From Deltaproteobacteria bacterium (GTDB lineage Bacteria > Desulfobacterota > GWC2-55-46): a stretch of DNA of 64,000 nt. The DNA lies in NCBI GenBank assembly GCA_015075075.1, contig JABTVA010000005.1, positions 62,001 to 126,000 on the forward strand. The letters are read 5' to 3'. The number at the start of each line of letters is the position of its first letter. Positions within the stretch are counted from its first letter, which is position 1. The notes below the pieces were generated by a model. That model was not told where the DNA came from. It was given only the letters and a program-made list of their open reading frames with translations, and did no database searches. The translations under genes and the position numbers were made by a program. This document shows, one piece after another, positions 45,265-54,913 of this stretch.

Positions 45265-47256
45265 TTATCCCTTGCCTTCCAGCCCCTTCGCGCTCTCCCT
45301 TAAAAGCGTATCCACGACAGCGGGGTCCGCGAGGGTCGATGTATCGCCCAGGTCTGTAGAGCCCTGGGCTATCTGCCGAAGTATCCGCCGCATTATCTTG
45401 CCGCTCCTGGTCTTGGGGAGGCCGGTAGCGAATAGTATGCGGTCAGGCTTGGCAATGGGGCTTATCTCCTGTTTCACGTGGTCTTCGACGTGCCTCGAAA
45501 GCTCCGGAGAGGGGCTTACCCCCTCCTTCAGGACCACGAAGGCGTATATGCCTTCGCCCTTGACGGCGTGGGGATACCCCACCACGGCCGCCTCTGCCAC
45601 GGCCTCGTCAGAGACTATGGCGCTCTCTATCTCGGCTGTCCCCAGCCTGTGGCCGGATACGTTAAGTACGTCGTCGATCCTCCCCATGAGCCAGAAGTCC
45701 CCGTCCTCGTCCACCCTTGCGCCGTCGCCGCTCGTGTAATAGCCCGGGAAACGGCTGAAGTAGACCTCTTTTATCCTTTTGTTCTCCGGGTCGCCGTAAG
45801 TTCCCCTGAGCATGCCTGGCCAGGGCCTTTCAATCACGAGATAGCCGCCCTCGTTTACCCCTGCCGGGCTGCCGTCCTCGCGGAGCACCTTTGGCGCTAT
45901 CCCGAAAAAGGGCCTTGTCGCAGAGCCGGGCTTGAGGGTCGTGGCGCCAGGGAGAGGAGAGATGAGTATCCCGCCGGTCTCGGTCTGCCACCATGTGTCC
46001 ACGATAGGGAGACGGCCCTTCCCTACGTGGAGGTGATACCACATCCATGCCTCGGGGTTTATGGGCTCACCGACCGAGCCGAGCACGCGGAGGCTTGAAA
46101 GGTCGTGCTTCTCGACCCATTCCGGCCCGCTCCTCATGAGCGCCCGTATGGCGGTAGGCGCAGTGTAGAATATATTGACCCTGTGCTTCTCGACTATATC
46201 CCAGAACCTCCCAGGGTCGGGCCAGGTGGGTATGCCCTCGAACATGAGGGATGTCGCCCCGCAGGCGAGCGGGCCGTATAGTATGTAGCTGTGGCCGGTC
46301 ACCCAGCCTATATCGGCGGTGCAGAAGTGGATGTCCTCTTCCCTGTAGTCGAATATCCATTTGAAGGTGAGGGCGGAGAATACGAGATAGCCGCCGGTAG
46401 TATGGAGGACGCCCTTGGGCTTGCCAGTAGACCCGCTCGTATAGAGGATGAAGAGCGGGTCCTCGGAGTCCATCTCTTCTGGCTCCGAGACGCCGGTTAT
46501 GCCAGGGGCTCCGGTCTCCTCGTGCCACCAGACGTCCCGCCCTGCCTTCATCGGCACGGGAGCGCCGGTCCTTTTGGCGACAATCACCCTTCCTACGCCG
46601 GGGCATTCGGCAAGGGCCGCGTCGGCGTTCTCCTTCATGGGGATGTTCCTGCCGCCCCTCATGCCCTCGTCGGAAGTGACAAGGAGCCTGGAGTCGGAAT
46701 CGAGGATCCTGTCCCTCAGGGACGCGGCGCTGAAGCCGCCGAAGACGACGCTGTGGATCGCGCCTATCCGGGCCGAGGCGAGCACGGCTATGGCGAGCTC
46801 AGGTATCATCGGGAGGTATATGGTGACCCGGTCGCCTTTTTTTACCCCGTTGGCCCGGAGCACGTTCGCGAAGCGGTTGACCTCAAAGGAGAGCTGCTGG
46901 TAAGTGAAGGTGCGGTAGGAGCCGTCGTCGCCCTCCCATATGAGGGCGGCCTTATTCCTCCGAGGGCCCTTAAGGTGGCGGTCGAGGCAGTTATAGGAGG
47001 CGTTGAGCCTGCCGTTCAGGTACCATTTGACGGACGGTTTCTTGAAGTCCCATTCGGAGACCTTGTCCCAGGGCCTTGTCCAGTCGAGCATGCCGGCCAT
47101 GCGGCCCCAGAAGCCGTCCGGGTCCTCGATAGACTCCCTGTAGAGCCTTTCGTACTCCCCCGGCCCCTTTATATGGGCCGACCCCATAATCTCCGGTGCC
47201 GGCGGAAAGAGCCTTTTTTCGTTAAGGAGCACTTCCAGGGACCTGTCGTTCTGCAT
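45265..47256 (-). CDS. acs: Acetyl-CoA synthetase (AMP-forming)
   Basis: Acs activates acetate to acetyl-CoA through acetyl-AMP. The 663 residues have the AMP-binding motif [20 protein letters not shown] (about residue 270), [15 protein letters not shown], and [32 protein letters not shown]. The regulatory or catalytic lysine is in [17 protein letters not shown] (near 619), the usual site of acetylation. GGAGGTG precedes the ATG. It is transcribed divergently from hisS. It suggests that the host can use or recycle acetate. Confidence 0.97.
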   Translation of the reverse strand: MQNDRSLEVLLNEKRLFPPAPEIMGSAHIKGPGEYERLYRESIEDPDGFWGRMAGMLDWTRPWDKVSEWDFKKPSVKWYLNGRLNASYNCLDRHLKGPRRNKAALIWEGDDGSYRTFTYQQLSFEVNRFANVLRANGVKKGDRVTIYLPMIPELAIAVLASARIGAIHSVVFGGFSAASLRDRILDSDSRLLVTSDEGMRGGRNIPMKENADAALAECPGVGRVIVAKRTGAPVPMKAGRDVWWHEETGAPGITGVSEPEEMDSEDPLFILYTSGSTGKPKGVLHTTGGYLVFSALTFKWIFDYREEDIHFCTADIGWVTGHSYILYGPLACGATSLMFEGIPTWPDPGRFWDIVEKHRVNIFYTAPTAIRALMRSGPEWVEKHDLSSLRVLGSVGEPINPEAWMWYHLHVGKGRLPIVDTWWQTETGGILISPLPGATTLKPGSATRPFFGIAPKVLREDGSPAGVNEGGYLVIERPWPGMLRGTYGDPENKRIKEVYFSRFPGYYTSGDGARVDEDGDFWLMGRIDDVLNVSGHRLGTAEIESAIVSDEAVAEAAVVGYPHAVKGEGIYAFVVLKEGVSPSPELSRHVEDHVKQEISPIAKPDRILFATGLPKTRSGKIMRRILRQIAQGSTDLGDTSTLADPAVVDTLLRESAKGLEGKG

Positions 47257-47440
47257 CGCTGCACCTCCGAAGGGTTAGGCCCGGTCAAGCCTTCAGAGAA
47301 GATAACTTAACGCCAACCGGGTGTCAAGGGCGCGGGGTTGGCCGGCCTTGCATAAAAACCGCGCATGTGTTAAGAATTCCTGAGGTTCTTGAACGCAATC
47401 CGGTCCCGTTTAAGCCCAGGGGACATGAAAGGCTTTTTTG

Positions 47441-48691
47441 ATGAGCATAGCCTCGGTACGGGGTTTTAACGACATACTTCCAGGCGAAACAGAGCTCTGG
47501 AGGCACATTGAGGAGACCGCCTGGTCGGTCTTCCGCACCTACGGTTTTTCCGAGATAAAGCTCCCGATAGTGGAGAAGACCGAGCTCTTCCTCCGCTCCA
47601 TAGGTGAGACGACCGACATAGTCGAGAAGGAGATGTACACCTTTACCGACCGCCACGGCGACTCCATCGCCCTGAGGCCCGAGGGCACCGCGCCTGCGGT
47701 CCGGGCCTATATCGAGAGGAAGCTCTACACCGCCCCTGTTACGAGGCTTTATTATACCGGCCCCATGTTCCGCTACGAGCGGCCCCAGAAGGGCAGGTAT
47801 CGCCAGTTCTACCAGCTCGGGGCAGAGGTCTTCGGCGATGAGAGCCCGAGGGCGGACGCCGAGACCATTTCCATGCTCATGAGGTACTTCGGGAAGCTCG
47901 GGGTCGAGGGGGCCGCGCTCCAGATAAACTCCCTGGGAGACCGGAACTGCAGGCCCGCCTACAAGGAGAAGCTGTATAATTACCTGAAGGAGAGGACAGG
48001 GGACCTCTGCGAGAACTGCCTGAAGAGGATAGACGCGAACCCTCTCAGGGCGCTCGACTGCAAGGTCCCGGGCTGCATGGAGGCTACGAGGAACGCCCCG
48101 TCGATACTCGAATCGCTATGCGAGCCTTGCGAAGCGCACTTCAACGAGGTCAGGCGTTTCCTGTCGCTCTACGGCGTAACGCCCGTATTGAACCCGAGGA
48201 TGGTAAGGGGGCTCGATTACTACACCCGGACGACCTTCGAGATAACAGCCGACACGGGCCTCGGCTCGCAGAACGCGGTCGCGGCTGGAGGCAGGTACGA
48301 CAGCCTCGTATCCGAGCTCGGCGGCCCTGATACGCCCTGTTTCGGGTTTGCGGTCGGGATAGAGCGGCTCGCGCTCATAATGAAGGGCGGCGCGCCGAGA
48401 AAACCCCTTACGGTATTCATCGCGCTGGGCGACGAGGCGGCCCGGAAGGGGATAGAGCTTGTTTCTGCCTGGAGGGAGGCCGGCATAAGGGTCGTAGAGG
48501 ACTTCTCGACTGGCGCTCTGAAGAACAGGATGAAGAAGGCCGACAGGCTCTCCGCCGACTTCGTGGTCATACTCGGAGAAAACGAACTCAGGACCGGGAC
48601 CGTCACTATAAAGGACATGAAGAAGGCCGAGCAGGCCGATGTCGAGTGGCAGAGGGCTGCCGTTGTAATCTCCGGAGGGAATAGGGGATGA
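47441..48691 (+). CDS. hisS: Histidyl-tRNA synthetase
   Basis: This class II enzyme has 416 residues. Motif 1 region VRGFNDILPGE, motif 2 PMFRYERPQKGRYRQFYQLGAEVFG, the His-specific GLDYYTRTTFEI and CFGFAVGIERL are all present. An anticodon-binding domain follows. The complete motifs and the C-terminal domain make it a true HisRS rather than the HisG partner HisZ, which normally lacks that domain. The stop codon overlaps the next ATG. Confidence 0.96.
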   Translation: MSIASVRGFNDILPGETELWRHIEETAWSVFRTYGFSEIKLPIVEKTELFLRSIGETTDIVEKEMYTFTDRHGDSIALRPEGTAPAVRAYIERKLYTAPVTRLYYTGPMFRYERPQKGRYRQFYQLGAEVFGDESPRADAETISMLMRYFGKLGVEGAALQINSLGDRNCRPAYKEKLYNYLKERTGDLCENCLKRIDANPLRALDCKVPGCMEATRNAPSILESLCEPCEAHFNEVRRFLSLYGVTPVLNPRMVRGLDYYTRTTFEITADTGLGSQNAVAAGGRYDSLVSELGGPDTPCFGFAVGIERLALIMKGGAPRKPLTVFIALGDEAARKGIELVSAWREAGIRVVEDFSTGALKNRMKKADRLSADFVVILGENELRTGTVTIKDMKKAEQADVEWQRAAVVISGGNRG

Positions 48692-48942
48692 TGGGCCTGC
48701 CGTTCAGCGAAAGCCTCCTCGTGGTCTTCAGCGCCGCGGCCATATTCATCGCCGTCTCCATAGGCGTACTCCTTATACTCTGGATAGCCCTGCCTTTCTC
48801 GGTATTCGGCATAAAGGGCCTTATAAGGGACCTGATAGGGGAGCAGGAGAAGACGAACCGGCTCCTTGGCGAGCTTCTGGCGGCCTTGAGGGATAAAGAA
48901 AAGCCGGGGCCCGCCGAAAAGAGCGAAGGGCCCGGGTTTTAG
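48688..48942 (+). CDS. Small single-helix membrane protein of unknown function
   Basis: The 84 residues have one long membrane helix (residues 8-38, LLVVFSAAAIFIAVSIGVLLILW). A short cytoplasmic helix (RDLIGEQEKTNRLLGELLAAL) and a charged tail follow. It overlaps hisS by ATGA, so it is translated with it. Many bacteria have such short proteins near unrelated genes. No family is recognised. Confidence 0.6.
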   Translation: MMGLPFSESLLVVFSAAAIFIAVSIGVLLILWIALPFSVFGIKGLIRDLIGEQEKTNRLLGELLAALRDKEKPGPAEKSEGPGF

Positions 48943-48999
48943 CCGGGCAAGTCCCAAAGAGCCGCCGGCCGTTTTCCGGCCAGGGCGGAATAAGGAAGT

Positions 49000-50793
49000 A
49001 TGACTGATAAAAAGGCGCTTACGCTGGATTTCGTAACCGGGCTCCTCGTCAAAAGGAAGCTTCTGAGCCCTGTGGAGGAGAGGGAGGTCGCAATAAAGGG
49101 CGAGGCCCAGAGGGCGCGCCTCAGGAAATCCCACGATTCCTTCTATTCCTCAAAGCGCCTGCAGACCATATCCGAGACGGTCTCCCCCGCCGAGGTAATA
49201 GCCTCTTTCGAGATCCAGATACCCGGCACCGAGAAATACCTGACCGAGGACGCCATAACCGAGGCCATAGCCGCCGAGGTTGGTTTGCCGTATCTCAAGA
49301 TCGACCCCCTTAAGCTCAACCTCGATATCGTCACCTCCCACATCCCGAGGCCCTTTGCCCAGCGCTATCTTGTTGTGCCGGTCGAGGAAAAAGGGGGTGT
49401 CGTCACGCTCGCCGTCGCGGACCCCTTCAACCTCGAGGCGGTCGAGAGCCTCAAGTCCACTCGGAAGATGAAGATAGAGCTCGTCCTGAGCTCAAAGAGC
49501 GACATCCTTAAGATAGTAAGGGAGTTCTACGGCTTCAGGTACTCGGTCGGGGCCGCCGAGAAGGAGTCCTCGGCGATAGGCGACCTGGGGAACCTCGAAC
49601 AGTACGTGAGGCTCAAGGGCTCGGTCGAGCTTGAGGCTACCGACCAGCACATAGTGAACGCGGTCGAGTACCACCTCCACTACGCGTACGAGCAGAAGGC
49701 GAGCGACATACACATAGAGCCCAAGAGGGACAGGTCGGTCGTGAGGCTCAGGATAGACGGGGTCCTCCATTACATCCACACCGTGCCCAAGGCCGTCCAC
49801 CCGTCCGTCATATCGAGGATAAAGATGCTCTCGAGGATGGACATAGCCGAGAAGAGGAGGCCGCAGGACGGGAGGATAAAGACCGAGTTCAAGGACAGGG
49901 AGATAGAGCTCCGCGTCTCAACCCTCCCCACGGCCTTCGGCGAAAAGGTGGTCATAAGGATATTCGACCCGGAGCTCCTTTTCCAGGACATATCCTCGCT
50001 GGGCTTTACTGCGAGGGAGCTTCAGACCTTCAACTCCTTTCTCAAGAAGACGAACGGCATAGTGCTCGTGACCGGCCCGACCGGCAGCGGAAAGACCACG
50101 ACCCTCTATTCGGCCTTGAAGTCGCTCTCCTCCCCCGAGGTGAATATAGTGACCATAGAGGACCCGATAGAGATGATAGTCGAGGAGTTCAACCAGGTGG
50201 GCGTGCAGCAGCAGATAGGCGTGGACTTCGCCGGGAGCATCCGCACAATCCTCCGGCAGGACCCGGACATCATCATGGTCGGCGAGATACGGGACAGGGA
50301 AACGGCCGATAACGCGGTCCAGGCCGCGCTTACCGGGCACCTGGTCTTCTCCACGCTCCACACGAACGACGCGCCCTCGACGGTAACGAGGCTTGCGGAC
50401 CTGGGGGTGCCCAACTTCCTCATAAACTCGACGGTAGCCGGCATAATAGCACAGAGGCTCGTAAGGAAGATATGCGTGCACTGCCGGAAGGAGCGGGCGC
50501 TCGAACCCGAGGAGGTCCAGAACCTGAGGCTCAAGAACGACCGCGAATACAGGGTCTGGTACGGCGAGGGCTGCCCCGAGTGCAGGGGCACCGGCTACAA
50601 GGGCAGGACCGGGATATTCGAGGTGCTCGAGTTCACCGAGAGGGTGAAATCAGTGGTCGCCAGGACGAGCGACACCAACGCGGTCTTCAAGGCCGCCAGG
50701 GAGGACGGCATGTCCACCCTGAGGGAGTCGGCCGTGAGGAAGATGCTCCAGGGCGGGACCACTTACGAGGAAATAGTCTCGGTCACCTCATGA
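49000..50793 (+). CDS. GspE/PilB family secretion or pilus-assembly ATPase
   Basis: The 597 residues have a GspE N-terminal domain (about 60-160). The ATPase domain has Walker [18 protein letters not shown] (about 358-374), Asp box VTIEDPIEM, His box [18 protein letters not shown] and [15 protein letters not shown] four-cysteine zinc motif CVHC...CPEC (about 491-528) follows. Such ATPases extend type IV pili or drive type II secretion. No pilin, PilC/GspF or other machine gene is nearby, so which machine it serves cannot be told. It ends in ATGA overlap with engB. Confidence 0.92.
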   Translation: MTDKKALTLDFVTGLLVKRKLLSPVEEREVAIKGEAQRARLRKSHDSFYSSKRLQTISETVSPAEVIASFEIQIPGTEKYLTEDAITEAIAAEVGLPYLKIDPLKLNLDIVTSHIPRPFAQRYLVVPVEEKGGVVTLAVADPFNLEAVESLKSTRKMKIELVLSSKSDILKIVREFYGFRYSVGAAEKESSAIGDLGNLEQYVRLKGSVELEATDQHIVNAVEYHLHYAYEQKASDIHIEPKRDRSVVRLRIDGVLHYIHTVPKAVHPSVISRIKMLSRMDIAEKRRPQDGRIKTEFKDREIELRVSTLPTAFGEKVVIRIFDPELLFQDISSLGFTARELQTFNSFLKKTNGIVLVTGPTGSGKTTTLYSALKSLSSPEVNIVTIEDPIEMIVEEFNQVGVQQQIGVDFAGSIRTILRQDPDIIMVGEIRDRETADNAVQAALTGHLVFSTLHTNDAPSTVTRLADLGVPNFLINSTVAGIIAQRLVRKICVHCRKERALEPEEVQNLRLKNDREYRVWYGEGCPECRGTGYKGRTGIFEVLEFTERVKSVVARTSDTNAVFKAAREDGMSTLRESAVRKMLQGGTTYEEIVSVTS

Positions 50794-51380
50794 AAATCGT
50801 GAGCGCCGAGTATATAGCCAGCGCGGTCAAGATCGAGCAGTGCCCGAAGACCGGCCTTCCGGAGATAGTCCTCCTCGGCAGGAGCAACGTCGGAAAGTCC
50901 TCTCTCATAAACTCGTTCACCGGGAAATAGGGCCTCGCAAAGACAAGCTCCCAGCCCGGCAAGACCCGCACCATGAACTTCTACCTCATAAACGGGCGGT
51001 TCTACATCGTCGACCTCCCGGGTTTCGGGTACGCGAAGGTCTCCCGGGAGGAAAGGAAGAGCTGGGAGGGCATGACCGAGGAATATTTCAGGAGGCGCGA
51101 AAGCATAAAGGGCGCGCTCCTCATACTCGACCCGAGGCGGGACATGGGCGAGGAGGAGGCGAACGTGCTCGAGTGGCTGAATGAGCGCGGCATAGGCTGC
51201 AAGGTGGTCTTTACCAAGACCGACAAGCTCTCCGCAAACCAGCTTTCATCGAGGGCAGCCAGGCTGAAAAGAGAATCGTCGATTGCCGGCCCGGTATTTT
51301 TCTCAGCCGTGACCGGCGCGGGCAGGGACCTCCTGGGGAGGAATATAAGGGAGATGCTCGAGGGTGATTCGGGTCACTGA
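50790..51380 (+). CDS. engB: Ribosome biogenesis GTPase EngB (YsxC), with in-frame amber codon
   Basis: EngB helps assemble the large ribosomal subunit. The frame from ATG 50790 encodes 196 residues with G1 [13 protein letters not shown]2 TSSQPGKT, G3 [10 protein letters not shown]4 TKTDK and G5-like FFSAVTGAG. Codon 47 is TAG (50928-50930) where the family has Lys/Arg: FTGK-stop-GLAKTSS. The rest of the frame is intact. One substitution (AAG to TAG) would explain it. EngB is usually essential, so an error, a very recent mutation or readthrough are the options. RF1 is present and TAG ends many other genes here. Confidence 0.9.
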
Positions 51381-51411
51381 CGCAAGGGCCGCTCTGGCGT
51401 AAAGATATTTG

Positions 51412-51555
51412 GGCAAGCTCTAAAAATTTATCTTTTCCCCGGACTCCGCGTCAGGGCGTGAATAATAATGCTCACATATTATACATATATGCTCCGCTTT
51501 TTATTCCCGCCCTTCCTTGATTGCGGGAAAAATCTCAAATTTTTTAGAGCTTGCC
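51412..51555. repeat. MITE-like inverted-repeat element, family A copy 3
   Basis: 144 bp with ends GGCAAGCTCTAAAAATTT and AAATTTTTTAGAGCTTGCC, and a central palindrome around CTCACATATT-atac-ATATATG. It is the best preserved copy. It lies between engB and cpoB. Confidence 0.82.
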
Positions 51556-51651
51556 TTGCGCGAAACAGGCCTTTTGCCGTCAGGACAGCTGAAAGTATAC
51601 GTTTTTTGTCCTTGAAAACAGGAGCTTCCGGCGGGGCAGGATGTTTTTTGC

Positions 51652-51680
51652 TTGACAACCCGGGCCAGGGAGATTACTTT
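51652..51680 (+). promoter_or_regulatory. Possible promoter of cpoB
   Basis: TTGACA (51652-51657), a 17-bp spacer and TACTTT (51675-51680). The predicted start of transcription would fall at the start codon itself (51687), which would make a leaderless mRNA, so this call is tentative. Confidence 0.35.
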
Positions 51681-51686
51681 TCCGGC

Positions 51687-52406
51687 ATGAGACTGAGTAC
51701 GCTTATATTCGTTATCGCGCTTTTCCCGCTTGCCGGATGCGCAGGGTTCGGCCAGCAGAAGTCAATAGACGAGCTCTCAAGGCAGGTCGCCGAGCTCAGG
51801 ATTTCCGTGTCAGAGGCAAACTCGAGGATAGACGACATCGGCAACAAAACAGTGCTCCTGCAGGAGAAGATAGAGGAGACCAGGGCCGAGGTCGAGAACC
51901 TGGGCACGGTCCCGGCCGCTCCTCCGGAGGGCCTTAAGGTGGTCCCGCTCTCGGAAGAAGGCGGTAAGCGCGTCCCGGCCGTCAAGGAAAAGGGGCACGG
52001 CTGGGACAAGGGAGACGTGCTGCGAGACGCCTCGGCCCTGTACAACGAGGGGCAGGACCTCTTCATGGCCGGGAGATACGAGGACGCGAGAATGGCCTTT
52101 TCGTCTTTCCTCGGCTCCTATCCCAGGCATACCCTCTCTGACAACGCCCTCTACTGGATAGGCGAGACCTATTACTCGGCAAGGGAATTTGAAAAAGCCC
52201 TTGAGAAATTCTCGGAAGTGGTCGATAAGTACCCGGAAGAGAACAAGGCGCCCGATGCGCTCCTCAAGGTCGGTTTCTCGTACCAGGAGATGAAACGCGA
52301 CAGCGAGGCAAGGGCTGCCCTTGAAAGGCTCGTGAAGAGATACCCCGGCTCCCATGCGGCCTCGATTGCAGCGAAGGCCCTCGGAGGCCTGAAAGGCGAA
52401 AGGTAG
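51687..52406 (+). CDS. cpoB: Tol-Pal-associated protein CpoB/YbgF
   Basis: CpoB coordinates peptidoglycan synthesis with outer-membrane constriction through Tol-Pal. The 239 residues begin with a lipoprotein-like signal (MRLSTLIFVIALFPLAGC). An N-terminal coiled-coil segment (SIDELSRQVAELRISVSEANSRIDDI) and three C-terminal TPR repeats follow (ALYNEGQDLFMAGRYEDARMAF; ALYWIGETYYSAREFEKALEKF; ALLKVGFSYQEMKRDSEARAAL). A Cys lipid anchor is unlike E. coli CpoB. No tol or pal gene is in the window. AGGGAG stands 13 bp before the ATG. An upstream in-frame extension lies in the family A repeat and is rejected. Confidence 0.85.
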   Translation: MRLSTLIFVIALFPLAGCAGFGQQKSIDELSRQVAELRISVSEANSRIDDIGNKTVLLQEKIEETRAEVENLGTVPAAPPEGLKVVPLSEEGGKRVPAVKEKGHGWDKGDVLRDASALYNEGQDLFMAGRYEDARMAFSSFLGSYPRHTLSDNALYWIGETYYSAREFEKALEKFSEVVDKYPEENKAPDALLKVGFSYQEMKRDSEARAALERLVKRYPGSHAASIAAKALGGLKGER

Positions 52407-52413
52407 GTACGGT

Positions 52414-53544
52414 ATGTACTCCAAAAGGTTCGCGATCAAGCTCGGCTGTTCGGCCCTCGCCCTTTCGATCTCGCTTATGTACGGCGGCGGGCTCATCGCC
52501 GGAGAGGCCGGAAAAACGGATGGCGCTGAAGGTGAAGAGGTGTATCACAGGATCGTCCCGAGGGACACGCTCTGGGACATCTCCGGAAAGTACCTTGACG
52601 ACCCGTTCAAATGGCCGGGCCTCTGGGAGATAAATCCCTATATCAAGAACCCGCATCTCATATACCCGGGCAACATCGTGAGAATTACCCCCCAAGGCAT
52701 TGAAGTGCTGAGCCCCGACCAAAGGGCAGAGGGCCTCTACAGGGTCGAACTGAGCGGGGACGGGGAGCAGGTTATCGTTCTCGAGCCCGAGGAGGAGGAA
52801 GCCCGGGCGGAAGCTCCGGCGGCGGACAAGGCGGAGAAGGCCGCGGCCCAGGCGCCCAGGGTAAAGGACCATGCAATGGCCCGGAGCGGCTTTATATCAG
52901 AAGCCGAGCTCAAGGGGAGCGGCGCCATCATGAAGCAGGAGGAAGGCAAGCTCTTCATGAGCGAGGGCGACAAGGTGTATGTCTCGTTCGGGGACGCCAG
53001 TGACGTAAAGGCCGGCGACCGCTTCACGGTATTCGTGGAAGGGAAAAAGATCAGGCACCCAGAGACCAAGAAGAAGATGGGGAGCGAGGTGGAGGTCATA
53101 GGGAGCCTGAGGATAACCAGGGCCGAGGCCCCTGCCGAGGGAGTGGTAGAGAGGTCGGTCAGGGAAATCCCTCTAAAGGCCAGGCTCAAGCCTTACACCC
53201 GGCCTGTCTTCGAAGTGGCCCTCACCGAGACCGACGCCGAAGTGAACGGCCATATAGTGACCGCCCTCGAAGCGAGGGAGAACATCTCCGAGGGAGACAT
53301 AGCCTACATAGACAAGGGCTCGGCTGACGGCGTAAAGGCCGGGAACATAATGCGCATCTTCAGGCCGGTCCCGGAGGAGCTTGACCCCATGGCCAATAAG
53401 AAGAAAAGGGTAAGCCTTCCGCCGCTTGAGCTCGGCACCCTCGTCATACTGGAAGCGGGCCAGGCCACTTCCACGGGTGTGGTCCTTAAAAGCCAGAGAC
53501 CCATAGTATGGGGAGACAAGGTCTCCACCGTCAATAACCAGTAA
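52414..53544 (+). CDS. LysM-domain envelope protein
   Basis: The 376 residues start with a signal peptide (residues 1-30, ending GGGLIAGE). A LysM domain follows at about 43-92 (YHRIVPRDTLWDISGKYLDDPFKWPGLWEINPYIKNPHLIYPGNIVRI), likely binding peptidoglycan. A Glu/Ala-rich linker (EPEEEEARAEAPAA) precedes a C-terminal region of two repeated beta-rich modules (VYVSFGDASDVKAGDRFTVF and AYIDKGSADGVKAGNIMRIF). No hydrolase motif is seen. It lies 7 bp after cpoB, so the two probably form one envelope operon. Confidence 0.85.
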   Translation: MYSKRFAIKLGCSALALSISLMYGGGLIAGEAGKTDGAEGEEVYHRIVPRDTLWDISGKYLDDPFKWPGLWEINPYIKNPHLIYPGNIVRITPQGIEVLSPDQRAEGLYRVELSGDGEQVIVLEPEEEEARAEAPAADKAEKAAAQAPRVKDHAMARSGFISEAELKGSGAIMKQEEGKLFMSEGDKVYVSFGDASDVKAGDRFTVFVEGKKIRHPETKKKMGSEVEVIGSLRITRAEAPAEGVVERSVREIPLKARLKPYTRPVFEVALTETDAEVNGHIVTALEARENISEGDIAYIDKGSADGVKAGNIMRIFRPVPEELDPMANKKKRVSLPPLELGTLVILEAGQATSTGVVLKSQRPIVWGDKVSTVNNQ

Positions 53545-53554
53545 GTTTTTCAAG

Positions 53555-53576
53555 CGGGGCGGCATCCGCCGCCCCG
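53555..53576 (+). terminator. GC hairpin after the LysM gene
   Basis: The 9-bp stem CGGGGCGGC/GCCGCCCCG with loop ATCC lies 10 bp past the stop codon. No T run follows, so termination is uncertain. Confidence 0.4.
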
Positions 53577-53628
53577 GTCACAAGCTCCCTTCACAAGCCG
53601 GGCATCGGATGCGCCTCAGGGGTCATGG

Positions 53629-54714
53629 TTGGGTAAAGATAGGCTCGTATACTGGCTTGCCCTGAGCCTCCTTAAGGGCATTGAGCGGTTCAATATAGCC
53701 GATTTACTTGAAAGATTCGGCAGTCCGGAGGGCGTGTTCTCATCCTCGGGGAGCTCTCTTGAGGCATATTCTCCAGAGCTCGCCAGGTCGATAAGGGATT
53801 TCAATTCCTGGGACCGGGCCGAAGGGGAGCTTCTGCTGGCTTCGAAGCACGGCGGAAGAATAGTTCCGTACGGTTTTCCAGGCTACCCCGCGGCACTTGC
53901 GAGCATATACGACCCGCCATGCCTTCTTTATATGAAAGGGCTTGAGTGGAGGGACGACCTTCCGTCCGTTGGCATAGTAGGCACGAGGCGCCCCACGCCC
54001 TACGGGCTCAGGATGGCCGAAACGCTCGCCTCGGGGCTTGCGGGGATGGGAGCCTCGGTCGTGAGCGGAATGGCAAGGGGCTGCGACTCTGCCGCGCACA
54101 AAGGCGCGCTCTCAGCGGGCGGGTTTACCGCGGCGGTCCTGGGCACAGGCGTTGACCTTGTATACCCGGGCGAGTCGAGGAAGCTCTACGAGGAGATAGC
54201 GGAGAAGGGGACGCTCATATCCGAGTACCCCATTTCAACCCCGCCCCTTAAGCATAACTTCCCGAGGCGGAACAGGATCATAAGCGGGCTTTCAAGGGGG
54301 CTGGTCGTGGTTGAGGCGCCCGTAAGGAGCGGCTCCCTCATGACCGCGAGGCTCGCGCTCGAGTACGGGAGGGAGGTATTCGCCGTCCCCGGCCAGGTGA
54401 CGTCCTTAAGAAGCAGCGGCACGAACAAGCTCATAAAGGACGGCGCAGGGCTCGTCGAGAGCGCCGCCGACATAGCAGGCGCGCTTTCCATAAGCCCCGC
54501 GAGAGTCGAAGGGAAATCCGAGGAGAGGCCGGTCCAGCTCGAAGGGGATGAGATGCTGATCTTGAAGGCGCTTAAGGAAGGGCCGGAGCACATAGACGGC
54601 ATACTCCACGCTACCGGGCTCACGGCGGCAAGGGCCGCTACGCTTCTACTCCAGATGGAGCTCAAGGGCTTCATCGAGCAGAAGCCCGGTAAGTGCTTCC
54701 TCCGGAGGGTATAG
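53629..54714 (+). CDS. dprA: DNA processing protein DprA
   Basis: DprA loads RecA on incoming single-stranded DNA in transformation. The 361 residues have an N-terminal HhH/SAM-like domain, the Rossmann-fold core with VGIVGTRRPTPYGLRMAE (about 113-130), SGMARGCDSAAHKGAL and RNRIISGLSRGLVVVEA, and GSLMTARLALEYGREVFAVPG. A C-terminal winged helix (EMLILKALKEGPEHIDGILHATGL) follows. The start TTG 53629 gives the expected N-terminus. The stop codon is TAG. Position before topA is a very common order. Confidence 0.95.
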   Translation: MGKDRLVYWLALSLLKGIERFNIADLLERFGSPEGVFSSSGSSLEAYSPELARSIRDFNSWDRAEGELLLASKHGGRIVPYGFPGYPAALASIYDPPCLLYMKGLEWRDDLPSVGIVGTRRPTPYGLRMAETLASGLAGMGASVVSGMARGCDSAAHKGALSAGGFTAAVLGTGVDLVYPGESRKLYEEIAEKGTLISEYPISTPPLKHNFPRRNRIISGLSRGLVVVEAPVRSGSLMTARLALEYGREVFAVPGQVTSLRSSGTNKLIKDGAGLVESAADIAGALSISPARVEGKSEERPVQLEGDEMLILKALKEGPEHIDGILHATGLTAARAATLLLQMELKGFIEQKPGKCFLRRV

Positions 54715-54753
54715 CCGGGTTTTTGCGATTGCCCATGCATCGGCCCTGAATTA

Positions 54754-54762
54754 TGTTATAAT
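54754..54762 (+). promoter_or_regulatory. Extended -10 promoter of topA
   Basis: TGt-TATAAT (54754-54762), 150 bp upstream of the topA ATG. No good -35 box is seen at the right distance. Confidence 0.55.
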
Positions 54763-54913
54763 AAACTCGGCCTTCAGGCCGCTTGAAACCCGCAGGCGCG
54801 AAGCCAGGGCAGACCGCGCCACACTCCCCTGAAAGGATTATTTTTTAAAGGCATGCAGCCGTAGGGCTGTGTCGTAAAACCTTGAGAAGGGAAAACGAAG
54901 GACAGATAGAGAG

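Noticed and set aside
47441..48691. hisS as the HisG regulatory subunit HisZ
   Set aside because: All class II motifs, the His-binding motif and the anticodon-binding domain are present, as in a true synthetase.
48688..48942. HisZ or another HisG partner after hisS
   Set aside because: The product is a single-helix membrane protein with no resemblance to HisRS.
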